Origin: Micromonosporaceae bacterium KJ-029
GTDB lineage: Bacteria > Actinomycetota > Actinomycetes > Mycobacteriales > Micromonosporaceae
Length of the DNA: 64,000 nucleotides
Direction of reading: 5' to 3'
Assembly (NCBI GenBank): GCA_005402585.1
Contig: BIFP01000071.1
Location: 62,001 to 126,000, forward strand
A program made the translations under genes and the position numbers. The notes beneath the pieces were generated by a model. The model did no database searches, was not told where the DNA came from, and saw only the letters and a list, made by a program, of their open reading frames with translations. Every line of letters begins with the position of its first letter. The stretch's first letter is position 1. Positions 21,806 to 29,680 of this stretch are shown piece by piece.

Positions 21806-24214
21806 ATGCGTTCACTCGATCAGGCCCGAACCCTGTGCGAGTCGTACCTGCCGGGCCTGATCGACGGGCTGACCGAGTTGCCGTTCGACCGGCGCGAGGC
21901 GCCGGGCGGCGCCACCCTGCCGGTCTTCCGCGCTGCGGGCGGACCCGGTCTGGTGATTCCCAAGGACTACGGCGGGCTGGGCGCCACCCCGCTGGACGCT
22001 GTCCGGGTCACCCGGGCGATCGGGTCGCTCGCGCCGTCGCTCGCGGTTGCTACCACCATGCACCACTTCTCGGTGGCGACGCTGTTCACCTTCGCCGAAA
22101 GCATCAAGAACTCCGGTATGGAGTGGGCGCTGCTCGAGGCGATCACCAGCCGCAACCTGCTGGTCTCCTCGGGGTTCGCCGAGGGGCGCCCGGCGCAGGG
22201 CATCCTCGCACCCACCATGACCGCCACCCCGGTCGAGGGCGGCTACCGCATCAACGGGTCCAAGAAGCCGTGCAGCCTGAGCCACTCGATGGACCTGCTC
22301 ACCGCCAGCGTCGCGGTGCCGGCCACCGACGGCGGGCAGCAGACGGCGTTCCTTTTGATGCCGGCGACGCTGCGCGGAATCACCCGGCATCCGTTCTGGG
22401 GCAGCAGCGTGCTGGCCGGGGCGGAGAGCGACGAGGTCCGGCTGACCGACGTCTTCATCGAGGAAGAACTGGTCATCCCGACCGAGAACGGTCCGGACGG
22501 GATGCTCGACGATCTGCAGACCGTCGGGTTCATCTGGTTCGAGCTGCTGATCACCGCCTCCTACCTCGGCATGGCCAGCACACTCGTCGAACGCGCGCTG
22601 ACCGCCGGGCGGGGCGAGGCCACCGACCGGGCCGCGCTCGCCACCAGGCTGGAAACCGCGACCCACCTGATCGAGGGAGCGGCCCGCGCGCTGATGGCGG
22701 GCGAGACGGACAGCGACGCACTGGCCCGGGTACTGATGGCCCGTTACGGCGCCCAGGACGCGCTCACCGACGCTGCCCACCGGGCCGTCGAACTGCTCGG
22801 CGGGATGTCCTTCATCGGCTCCCCTGACGTGGCGTACCTGATCGCGGCCTGCCAGTGTGTCGCGTTCCATCCGCCGTCGCGCGGGAGCGTCGCGGCGTCG
22901 CTGGTCGACTATGCGGCAGGGTCGGGTCCGTTCATCATGTCCGACACGCGGCCGACCGGCCCGACCGCGACCGCCGCGCCGCCGACCGTCCCGGTCCGGC
23001 CTGCGCCCGACGAGCCGGTGCGGGCCGAATCGGCACCCGACGAGTCAACCCCGGTCGGTCCGGCGGTTACCGAGACCGGACGGGCAGCCGAGGCGGCCCG
23101 ACCCGCGTCCGAGGCCGAGAGGCCGGCCGACGCCCCGGCGCCCGTGGTCGGCTTTGCCCGGGACACCGTGCCCGCGCCTCGGCAGATGGCGCAGCAGGTG
23201 GTCGTGTCGCACGATCCGCAGCCCGCCGTGCCACGCCCGGTCGGGCGGACCTCGACGGCGACCGCGAGCGACGCGGCCGACTGGGACCAGGCCATGTCGC
23301 TCTTCGACGGGGCCGAGGGGGTCCGCCTGACCCCGGCCGACTGCGACCTACGCTACTGGTTCGCCAACGTGCCGCAGCGCACCCTGCGCGGCAACATCGT
23401 CGGCTATGGCCCCGAACTGGTCACGCCGGACTTCCTCCGCGAGCCAGGGCCGCTGCGCACGGCGCTGGTTCAGGAGGTCGCGTTCCGCGCGCTGGCCGAG
23501 GAGCGGGCCGCCCGCGCGATCGGCTACCTGGTGGCGTGCGCGCCGGACTCCGCCACAGTCGAGTTCTACGCGACCCAACTGTTGGACGAGACCCGGCACG
23601 CCATGATCTTCCGCAACCATCTGTGCAACCTCGGCGTGGACCCGAGCGACGTGGATGCCGTCATCGCCCGGGAGACCGCGACGGATCGGGCGACGATCCT
23701 CGACCCGTTGGAGGAACTGGGCATTCCCATCGTCCGGGACCGGCGAGACTTCCTCGGTGGCGTGGTCCTGCTGACGATCCTGATCGAGGGGTTCCTCGCC
23801 CCGTCGTTCGAGCTGAGCGAGCGCAAGTGGCGGCCGATCGATCCGCGGATGGCGGACATGGAAAAGGGCGCCGGGATCGACGAGGTACGGCACCTCGCGG
23901 TCGGCACCTCGATCATCCGGGACCACGTCCAGCAGCACCCGGACGAGCGTGACCGGCTCGTGGAGATCATCCGCGACGGGATGCGGCTGTGGGAGCGGTT
24001 GCCGGTGGGCGACCAGCTGACCCGGTGGGAGAACTGGTTCCAGGAGGGTATCGCCCCCCACCACGACCTGATCGGCGACTACGAGGCATGGGACGGCCGC
24101 CGGCTGGTCGACACGACGGCGCAGGAGCGGATCCAGAAGGCGCTCGAGGTGACCAGCACGGTGCACTCGACCCGGCTCACCGACATGGGGCTCGGCCGGG
24201 CGCTCATCTTCTGA
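21806..24214 (+). CDS. acyl-CoA dehydrogenase fused to AurF-type diiron N-oxygenase, 802 aa
   Basis: Residues 1-378 form an acyl-CoA dehydrogenase: LVIPKDYGGLGATPLDAV, the FAD-side strand LLVSSGFAEGRPAQG, and WFELLITASYLGMAS, where Glu246 aligns with the base position of isovaleryl-CoA-type enzymes. Residues 379-490 are a Pro/Ala/Glu linker. Residues 495-795 are a p-aminobenzoate N-oxygenase-like domain with two E-X28-30-DExxH units: Glu565 with DETRH (594-598) and Glu661 with DEVRH (692-696). These are the diiron ligands of AurF. AurF-type enzymes oxidise an amine to hydroxylamine, nitroso or nitro. The first domain would desaturate an acyl thioester, the second N-oxidise the amine made by the aminotransferase. 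I know of no standard fusion of these two families. GAGGGAG precedes the ATG. Confidence 0.9.
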   Translation: MRSLDQARTLCESYLPGLIDGLTELPFDRREAPGGATLPVFRAAGGPGLVIPKDYGGLGATPLDAVRVTRAIGSLAPSLAVATTMHHFSVATLFTFAESIKNSGMEWALLEAITSRNLLVSSGFAEGRPAQGILAPTMTATPVEGGYRINGSKKPCSLSHSMDLLTASVAVPATDGGQQTAFLLMPATLRGITRHPFWGSSVLAGAESDEVRLTDVFIEEELVIPTENGPDGMLDDLQTVGFIWFELLITASYLGMASTLVERALTAGRGEATDRAALATRLETATHLIEGAARALMAGETDSDALARVLMARYGAQDALTDAAHRAVELLGGMSFIGSPDVAYLIAACQCVAFHPPSRGSVAASLVDYAAGSGPFIMSDTRPTGPTATAAPPTVPVRPAPDEPVRAESAPDESTPVGPAVTETGRAAEAARPASEAERPADAPAPVVGFARDTVPAPRQMAQQVVVSHDPQPAVPRPVGRTSTATASDAADWDQAMSLFDGAEGVRLTPADCDLRYWFANVPQRTLRGNIVGYGPELVTPDFLREPGPLRTALVQEVAFRALAEERAARAIGYLVACAPDSATVEFYATQLLDETRHAMIFRNHLCNLGVDPSDVDAVIARETATDRATILDPLEELGIPIVRDRRDFLGGVVLLTILIEGFLAPSFELSERKWRPIDPRMADMEKGAGIDEVRHLAVGTSIIRDHVQQHPDERDRLVEIIRDGMRLWERLPVGDQLTRWENWFQEGIAPHHDLIGDYEAWDGRRLVDTTAQERIQKALEVTSTVHSTRLTDMGLGRALIF

Positions 24215-24224
24215 GACCGGACGC

Positions 24225-24263
24225 GGGCCGCCGAAGTCGTCCGGGAACCGGCTTCGGCGGCCC
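24225..24263. terminator. bidirectional 12-bp hairpin between convergent genes
   Basis: GGGCCGCCGAAG at 24225-24236 is exactly complementary to 24252-24263 with a 15-base loop. It occupies nearly the whole gap between the dehydrogenase-oxygenase gene and the convergent MMPL gene, so it can serve both strands. Confidence 0.8.
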
Positions 24264-24264
24264 C

Positions 24265-26391
24265 TCAACCGTTCTCGCGGATGCCCCAGCGCCGGTAGAG
24301 CGGGCGCAGCGGTCCCGGTAGCCACCAGTTGAGATCGCCGAGCAGCCGCATGGTCGCCGGCATCAGCAGCGCCCGGACGATGGTGGCGTCGACGATGACC
24401 GCGATCGCCAGCCCCACTCCGATGATCTTCACAACCAGCACGCTGGACGTCGCGAACGACGCGATGACCACCACGAGCAGCAGGGCCGCGCTGGTAATGA
24501 TCCGGCCCGAGCGCTGCAGTCCGATCGCCACCGCCTCGGTGTTGTCGCCGGTCAGGTCGTACTGCTCGCGGATCCGGGACAGCAGGAACACCTCGTAGTC
24601 CATGGAGAGCCCGAACGCCACCGCGAAGATCAGGATCGGTTGTACGACGTCGATGTTGCCGGTGGAGGTGAACCGGAACAGCTCGGCGAGGTGACCGTCC
24701 TGGAAGATCCAGACCACCGCGCCGAACGCCGCCGTCAGGCTGAGGATGTTCATCAGGATCGCCTTGACCGGCAGGACCAGTGAGCCGAACGAGAAGAACA
24801 GCAGCAGGAAGGTGGTGACAATGACCAGCACCGCCATCCAGGGCAGCCGTTCGACGAGCATGTCCATCAGGTCGGCGAAGCCGGCGGCGTCGCCGCCGAC
24901 CAACACCACGCCGCCCGGGGGCGGCTCGACCGCGCGGACCGCGTCGACCAGATCCCGCCCCTCGGCCGAAATCGGCTCAACATCGGACCGGATGGTGATC
25001 CGAGCCGTGCCGCCGTCGGCGCCGGTCACGTCGGCCCGCCCGACGTCGGGCACGGCGGTCACCCGCTCCAGGTAGCTGGCGAGCTGCTGCTGTCCGGCCG
25101 GCTCGCCAACGGGCACGTCCAGCGTCACGATCGCGTCGATCGGGCGGGTGACGCTGTCCGGGAAGGACTTCTCAAGTGCGACTTGAACCTGCCGGCTCTC
25201 GGCGCCGGCCGGCAGCACGCGGGTGTCCAGCCAGCCATACGAGATCCGCAGGAACGGCAGGCCGAGCAGCACCAGGAGGGTGACGACCGCCGTGGCCACC
25301 AGGATCGGCCGGCGCATCACGGTCCGGGCGATCCTGGCCCAGGCACCCGCGTCAGGGTCGGGCGCGGCGGTCGTACGGCGACGGCGTTCCCGCAGCCGTG
25401 GGCCGAGCAGGGCGAGCATGGCGGCCATCGCGGTCAGCGCGAAAAAGCCGGCGAGCAGCACCGCCGCCACTCCACCGATGGCGATGGAGCGCAGAAAGAC
25501 CTGGGGAAAAACGGCGAGGCTCGCCAGGGCGAGGGCAACCGTGACCGCGGAGACCACGATGGTCCGGCCGGCGGTGACCATGGTGCGGCGCAGGGCCTGC
25601 GGGACCGGCTGACCCCTGCCGAGTTCCTCCCGGAACCGGCTGACCATGAACAGGCTGTAGTCGACGGCGAGGCCGAGGCCGAGCAGCGTGACCACGTTGA
25701 CGGCGAAGATCGAGATGTCGGTGAACTGGGCCAGCAAGCGCAGACCGGCCAGTGATCCGACGATCGCCAGCACCCCGACGAGCACGGGCAGCAGCGCGGC
25801 CAGCAGGTTGCGGAAGATCAGGACGAGCAGCAGGAACAGCACCGGTACGGCGAGCGCCTCGGCGCGGATCAGGTCGGTGCGGCTCTGCGTGTTGACGTCG
25901 TCGAAGACGGCGAGCGGCCCGCCGACCGAGACGTCGAGGTCGGGACTGGTCAACTGCTCCTTGATGGCCAGAAAGTTGGTCAACCGGTCGTTCTCGGTCT
26001 CGCCGGCGACCTGCACCGCCGCGAACATCGACCGCCGGTCGGCGCCGACCATGGCGCTCTCGCCGGTCCGCCAGTAGTCCGCCACCCCCTCGATCCGGTC
26101 CGCCGGAAGCCGGTCGAGGACGTCGCGAACCGCGTCGCGGTACGCCGGATCCGTGACGGTCCAGCGGTCACTGCGGAACAGCACCACCACGTCAGCGTCG
26201 TTGCGGCCGAGCCGATCCCGTTCGACGTCGGCGGCCCGCGAACTCTCGCTGGCGGCGTAGGTGAAGCCGCCACCGGCCAGGTCGTCGAACGCGTTCGCGC
26301 CCCAGGCACCGGCGGCGACCAGGAAAACGGCCGAGGCGCCGATCAGCCACCAGCGCGCCTGGTGCGCGAGCCGCCCGAGCAGATCCAACAC
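24265..26391 (-). CDS. MMPL-family (RND-type) membrane transporter, 708 aa
   Basis: The GTG at 26389-26391 (VLDLLGRLAHQARWWLIGAS) is chosen because AAGGGA lies 6 bases upstream. The protein has two repeats, each a first helix followed by a periplasmic loop and five more helices, giving 12 membrane segments. Repeat 1 has VNVVTLLGLGLAVDYSLFMV; repeat 2 has ILIFAVAFGLSMDYEVFLLS. The Asp-Tyr pairs in both (AVDYSLF, SMDYEVF) are the proton-relay residues of MMPL transporters. FREELGRGQ and IREQYDLTG are the conserved segments next to them. The family exports lipids and lipidic metabolites in actinomycetes. Positioned beside a fatty-chain pathway, it is the natural exporter or self-resistance candidate for the cluster A product. 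It is transcribed with the AMP-ligase upstream, 265 bp away. Confidence 0.9.
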   Translation of the reverse strand: MLDLLGRLAHQARWWLIGASAVFLVAAGAWGANAFDDLAGGGFTYAASESSRAADVERDRLGRNDADVVVLFRSDRWTVTDPAYRDAVRDVLDRLPADRIEGVADYWRTGESAMVGADRRSMFAAVQVAGETENDRLTNFLAIKEQLTSPDLDVSVGGPLAVFDDVNTQSRTDLIRAEALAVPVLFLLLVLIFRNLLAALLPVLVGVLAIVGSLAGLRLLAQFTDISIFAVNVVTLLGLGLAVDYSLFMVSRFREELGRGQPVPQALRRTMVTAGRTIVVSAVTVALALASLAVFPQVFLRSIAIGGVAAVLLAGFFALTAMAAMLALLGPRLRERRRRTTAAPDPDAGAWARIARTVMRRPILVATAVVTLLVLLGLPFLRISYGWLDTRVLPAGAESRQVQVALEKSFPDSVTRPIDAIVTLDVPVGEPAGQQQLASYLERVTAVPDVGRADVTGADGGTARITIRSDVEPISAEGRDLVDAVRAVEPPPGGVVLVGGDAAGFADLMDMLVERLPWMAVLVIVTTFLLLFFSFGSLVLPVKAILMNILSLTAAFGAVVWIFQDGHLAELFRFTSTGNIDVVQPILIFAVAFGLSMDYEVFLLSRIREQYDLTGDNTEAVAIGLQRSGRIITSAALLLVVVIASFATSSVLVVKIIGVGLAIAVIVDATIVRALLMPATMRLLGDLNWWLPGPLRPLYRRWGIRENG

Positions 26392-26656
26392 AGATGTTCC
26401 CTTCGCTCGACCGGGTACGGTCGGTCGCCGCAGCGCTGTGGCACCGGCCGCACGGACCGGCGCCACAGCGATGTCTCAGTGTTCGGCGGTGCTTGGAGCG
26501 GCCGGCAATAGGGCGGTGGAGGCGAGGCGGGTCCTGGCCGAGGGTGGCAAGGCGGAGGAGGAGGTCATGCCGGTGTTGCATGGCCGACGACGACAACGCC
26601 GCCAGCCGAAGTGCCAGGGCGCGCCGCAGCCCCGCCAGTCCTATTGCCGGTCGCTC

Positions 26657-28381
26657 TTAGGTCCAGCGTCCGATACCGATCGCCTGGGAGCCGGAGAACA
26701 GCTGCTCCCGCAACGCCACCCGGCGGATCTTCCACGTACCGGTGCGCGGGAACTCGTCCCACCGGATCTGGATCGGCTCGGCCATCGGACCGAGGTCCGC
26801 GACCGCCCGCGTCCAGTCCTCCTTGGACAGCGGCACATCGTCGAGGGTGCTGACCACCGGCACCGGCAGTTCGCCGGCGCGGGGCAGGACGACGACCTCG
26901 GTCGTGTAGTCGATCCGGTCCAGGATCAGGTCCTCGAACTCGATCGCGCTGCCGCCGGGAATCCGGTCGATCTCCCGATCCACGATCCGCACGGCGCCCC
27001 ACTTGTTGATGATCCCGAGGTCGCCGGTGTTCCACCAGGAGCCGTTGACCTTCAGGTCGTGCCGGTCCTGCTCGCCGACGTAGGCGAGGCACCGGCCCGG
27101 CTGGTCGATCTCGATCAGGCCGACCTCGCCACGCGGCACCTCCTTGCCGGTCGCCGGGTCGATCGCCCGCATCTTGGCGTGGAACGGCATCGGCCAACCG
27201 ATCAACTGGGTCGGCGGCGGCCGGTGCCCCTTGCGCCTGACAACGAAGCGGAAGAACGGCCGGATCGCCAGTGCGCCGTTCTCGGTCTGGCTCCACGACT
27301 GGACCCAGATCGGGAACCTGCGCTTGGTCGCGGCCATGAAGGTCCGGATGGTCCGGGTGTGGATGGCGTCGAACGAGTTGACGTACTCCCGGACGTTGCT
27401 GAACAGGCCGGCGGGATCCCGGGCCAGCGGCTCCCAGGCAAGGTAGATGTTCGGCAACGCCTCGACCAGGGTCGGCCGGTGTTCCGCGATCAGTTCCCTG
27501 ACCCGCGGTGAGAGCGGATCGGACAGGAAGATCACCTTGGGTCCGATCGCCGCCATCGCAAGCTGCATCGTCGCCAGCCGCTCATGCGTGTACGGGTCGC
27601 AGAACGCCACCGTGTCGCTGCGCTTGAGCGCGAACCCCGGCCACCGCTCGACCTCGAGGATCGCCAGCGAATAGATGGACTCGGCGGAGTGCATGACCAG
27701 CTTCGGAATGCCGGTGGTGCCGGAGGTGTGGGTGATGACCATCGGCTCGGAGAACTCGCGCATGTTCGGCTGGACCGGAGGCGCGTCCTTGAAGTCGTCG
27801 AGCTGCACGACGTCCGGCCGATCGGCGACCGGGTCCACGCTGATCGTGCGCACCGTCAGGTCTGCCGTCACCTCGGCAGTGATTCCGCACTTGTCGATGT
27901 GATGCCGGTCGGTGATCAGGAACGCCCGCTCCAGCCGCTTCAGCATCGGAATCATCGCCTCCGGACCGTACGATCCGGAGAACATGCACGGGATGGCGCC
28001 GATCCGGGCGATGGCGCACTCGAGGATGACGATGTCCATGTGGTTGGCCTTGAGGACCGCCACCCGGTCCCACGGCCGTACACCCGCATGGTGCAGCCAG
28101 GCCGCGACCCGGTCGACGAGCGCGGCCCACTCGGTGTAGGTGCGGCTCACCGGCCCGTCCGGGTCGATGTCGAGGGCGCGGTCGGCGATGACGAGCTCGT
28201 CCGGGGCGGTCTTGGCCGCCACGTGCCAGGTCTCGCCGATCTTGGAGTGCTTCGGTAGCCGGGAGAAAGGACTTAGCCGGCGGCGGTAGCGGGTCGGTGT
28301 GAAGTGCGTGAGGAAGCGAGGTATGGGCCGTTGCGACTCGAGGTCGTCGCCGGTGGCTGCCTTCTCGGCAGATGAAGTCAC
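26657..28381 (-). CDS. AMP-dependent acyl-CoA synthetase/ligase, 574 aa
   Basis: The GTG at 28379-28381 has a GGAGG 7 bases upstream. ANL motifs are VITHTSGTTGIPKLVMHSAE (A3), FPIWVQSWSQTENGALAIRP (A5 region), GSWWNTGDLGIINKWGAVRI (A7) and DREIDRIPGGSAIEFEDLIL (A8); the A10 lysine is in PRTGTWKIRRVALR. The N-terminal block ARIGAIPCMFSGSYGPEAM and the LITDRHHIDKCG segment fit a stand-alone acyl-CoA synthetase rather than an NRPS domain. It would activate a carboxylic acid as acyl-AMP and transfer it to CoA, or to a carrier. In cluster A it is the second acyl-activating enzyme beside the FAAL, perhaps providing a CoA ester for the dehydrogenase domain, or a second substrate. Substrate is unknown. 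Confidence 0.85.
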   Translation of the reverse strand: MTSSAEKAATGDDLESQRPIPRFLTHFTPTRYRRRLSPFSRLPKHSKIGETWHVAAKTAPDELVIADRALDIDPDGPVSRTYTEWAALVDRVAAWLHHAGVRPWDRVAVLKANHMDIVILECAIARIGAIPCMFSGSYGPEAMIPMLKRLERAFLITDRHHIDKCGITAEVTADLTVRTISVDPVADRPDVVQLDDFKDAPPVQPNMREFSEPMVITHTSGTTGIPKLVMHSAESIYSLAILEVERWPGFALKRSDTVAFCDPYTHERLATMQLAMAAIGPKVIFLSDPLSPRVRELIAEHRPTLVEALPNIYLAWEPLARDPAGLFSNVREYVNSFDAIHTRTIRTFMAATKRRFPIWVQSWSQTENGALAIRPFFRFVVRRKGHRPPPTQLIGWPMPFHAKMRAIDPATGKEVPRGEVGLIEIDQPGRCLAYVGEQDRHDLKVNGSWWNTGDLGIINKWGAVRIVDREIDRIPGGSAIEFEDLILDRIDYTTEVVVLPRAGELPVPVVSTLDDVPLSKEDWTRAVADLGPMAEPIQIRWDEFPRTGTWKIRRVALREQLFSGSQAIGIGRWT

Positions 28382-28785
28382 GGGATCCTCCGTTCTGCGG
28401 GGGGCAGAGGAATGCCGGCGGCCCGTCGGTTTCACCGGCAGCCAACTTGCCGGTAACCATATCGATATCGTCCTGTGTAGACCACGGCTGGCCGTCGATA
28501 TTCCTGGCCCGGCCATCAAACAACATGCACCAATGTGTTCTGGAATGCCGCGATGAGCCGGATCTCCAGTTTCGATGGAGAACGGCGGCACCGCTGACAG
28601 GTAGGGATGGCCGGGCTGGTGCGACGGACTGGCCAGCGAGGTGATCTGGTTTTGGCCTTGGTGCGGTTCAGGTCGGTGGTGCCCGACAACCGACAAGACA
28701 CCAGCCTCCCCGAGTCGCCCCGCGGAGACGTCGAGGCCAGAGTGCCGAAGTCGACCACCGTCGCAGCTCACCTGGCGGACGCGTG
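28382..28785. other. 404-bp non-coding spacer right of cluster A
   Basis: The sequence between the ligase start and the repeat hairpin has no protein-like frame. It includes a comparatively AT-rich patch at about 28450-28530 that probably carries the leftward ligase promoter; no hexamer pair was distinct enough to name. The last 20 bases contain the first, weaker copy (28767-28779) of the 14-bp motif described for 28786-28859. Confidence 0.4.
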
Positions 28786-28859
28786 TCGCACATCAGCCGA
28801 CGGAGGACAACGGTGATCCGACAACTGATCGGCGACGGACTCCGTCGACTGATGTGCGA
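28786..28859. repeat. 20-bp inverted repeat hairpin built from a recurring 14-bp motif
   Basis: Bases 28786-28805 pair with 28840-28859 in 19 of 20 positions around a 34-base loop. The stem carries CATCAGYCGACGGA (28791-28804 forward; 28841-28854 reverse) and the loop has another reverse copy (28817-28830, complement of GATCAGTTGTCGGA). The hairpin begins 4 bases after the stop of the leftward membrane-protein gene, so it may end that transcript. Motif recurrence at 29491-29526 indicates more than a simple terminator. Confidence 0.7.
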
Positions 28860-28862
28860 GGC

Positions 28863-29390
28863 CTAGCGGAATGCGGTGACCCAGAGCAGGACGGCGGCGA
28901 GGGCGAGCAGTTCACAGACACCCACCGCGAGCAGCGGCATCGCCGCCGACGGCAGCCGGGCCGACGAGGAGTAGCGAGGCCGTTCCCAGCTGCTGTGTGC
29001 CGGGCCGCCACTGATCGTTGCGGCCAGAATCAGCGCGAGCATGGCGGCGGTGTTGCCCACGTGGAGCGGTACGAGGTCGGGGTAGCTGCCGTGGAGCCTG
29101 TCAACTCCCGCGTACACGATCGTGAAGCCGACGGCGGCCAGGCCGCCACACGCGAGCATCGCGTACCGGGCTGCGGCGCTCGGGGCGGAGATCAGAATGA
29201 TCAGGCCGGCGAGCAGGAGCGGCCCGCCCACGATGGCCCAGCCGGCGAAGGCGAGGCCGACCGCCGGACAGGCTGACTCGGTACACAACAGATCGAGCAG
29301 CGCGGCCAGCATCTCGCCGCTGCGGAACACACTCGTGATCACGGCGGCGATGAGAACCGCCGAGACGACGATGATTCCCGCCGCACTCAT
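28863..29390 (-). CDS. small integral membrane protein, 175 aa
   Basis: Starting at the ATG at 29388-29390, with AAGGG 6 bases upstream, the protein has five probable transmembrane helices: AGIIVVSAVLIAAVITSVF, AVGLAFAGWAIVGGPLLLAG with LIILIS, YAMLACGGLAAVGFTIVYAG, GNTAAMLALILAATI and AMPLLAVGVCELLALAAVLL. Short loops contain few charged residues. No enzyme motif is visible and no family is recognised. Its stop abuts the hairpin at 28786-28859, and another set of the same motif lies 100 bp upstream of its start, so it is bracketed by the repeat. The start could also be an upstream ATG at 29438, which would add 16 charged residues. Confidence 0.65.
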   Translation of the reverse strand: MSAAGIIVVSAVLIAAVITSVFRSGEMLAALLDLLCTESACPAVGLAFAGWAIVGGPLLLAGLIILISAPSAAARYAMLACGGLAAVGFTIVYAGVDRLHGSYPDLVPLHVGNTAAMLALILAATISGGPAHSSWERPRYSSSARLPSAAMPLLAVGVCELLALAAVLLWVTAFR

Positions 29391-29490
29391 CTGGGACCCT
29401 TTGTGCCCGGACACCCGTGGCCTCCCTGCGGTCGACACGCCGCCGATCGTAGGGACAGCCCGCTCGTCGCCTGGTTCGCTGGCCGTCGCA

Positions 29491-29526
29491 GATCAGTTGG
29501 CGGACGAACACGCATCAGTCGACGGA
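29491..29526. repeat. pair of 14-bp motif copies upstream of the small membrane protein gene
   Basis: GATCAGTTGGCGGA (29491-29504) and CATCAGTCGACGGA (29513-29526) are spaced 22 bases apart, start to start. The same two variants occur in reverse orientation at 28817-28830 and 28841-28854 (24 bases apart) and a further forward pair at 28767-28779 and 28791-28804. The 28817-28854 and 29491-29526 pairs therefore face each other around the gene at 28863-29390. Confidence 0.65.
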
Positions 29527-29565
29527 GGACAGCCGGCTGCCGGCTGCCGGCGATGCCGGTGATGT

Positions 29566-29615
29566 CGGGTCTCAGGACCTCCGTGACAGATCAGTCTCGG
29601 GACGTGGGTGATACG
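29566..29615 (+). repeat. left 50-bp inverted repeat flanking the Sel1 gene
   Basis: The segment includes GTCTCAGGACCTCCGTGACA and a second similar half GTCTCGGGACGTGGGTGATA, so it is itself a degenerate tandem of about 27 bp. The reverse complement of 30969-31018 matches it in roughly 40 of 50 positions. Comparable GTCTCGGGACC-TGTGACAG tandems occur at ends of IS481-type elements in actinomycetes, as far as I recall. Confidence 0.75.
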
Positions 29616-29668
29616 TGCGGCTCGAGATGGCCCAACTGCTGCGTCGATGGCTGGTCCGCAACCTTCTC

Positions 29669-29674
29669 TACACT
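29669..29674 (+). promoter_or_regulatory. putative -10 element for leaderless transcription of the Sel1 gene
   Basis: TACACT at 29669-29674 lies 6 bases before the GTG at 29681, the distance expected when transcription starts at the start codon. No convincing -35 hexamer is seen. It favours the inner GTG as the true start. Confidence 0.4.
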
Positions 29675-29680
29675 GCCCAC

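Noticed and set aside
22855..23952. Long alternate frames overlapping the dehydrogenase-oxygenase gene
   Set aside because: Arg/Gly/Pro-rich composition and no motifs; they are antisense or shifted shadows of the true gene.
26431..26470. Imperfect hairpin upstream of the MMPL gene
   Set aside because: The stem is interrupted and no stop codon is close enough, so a terminator call is not justified.
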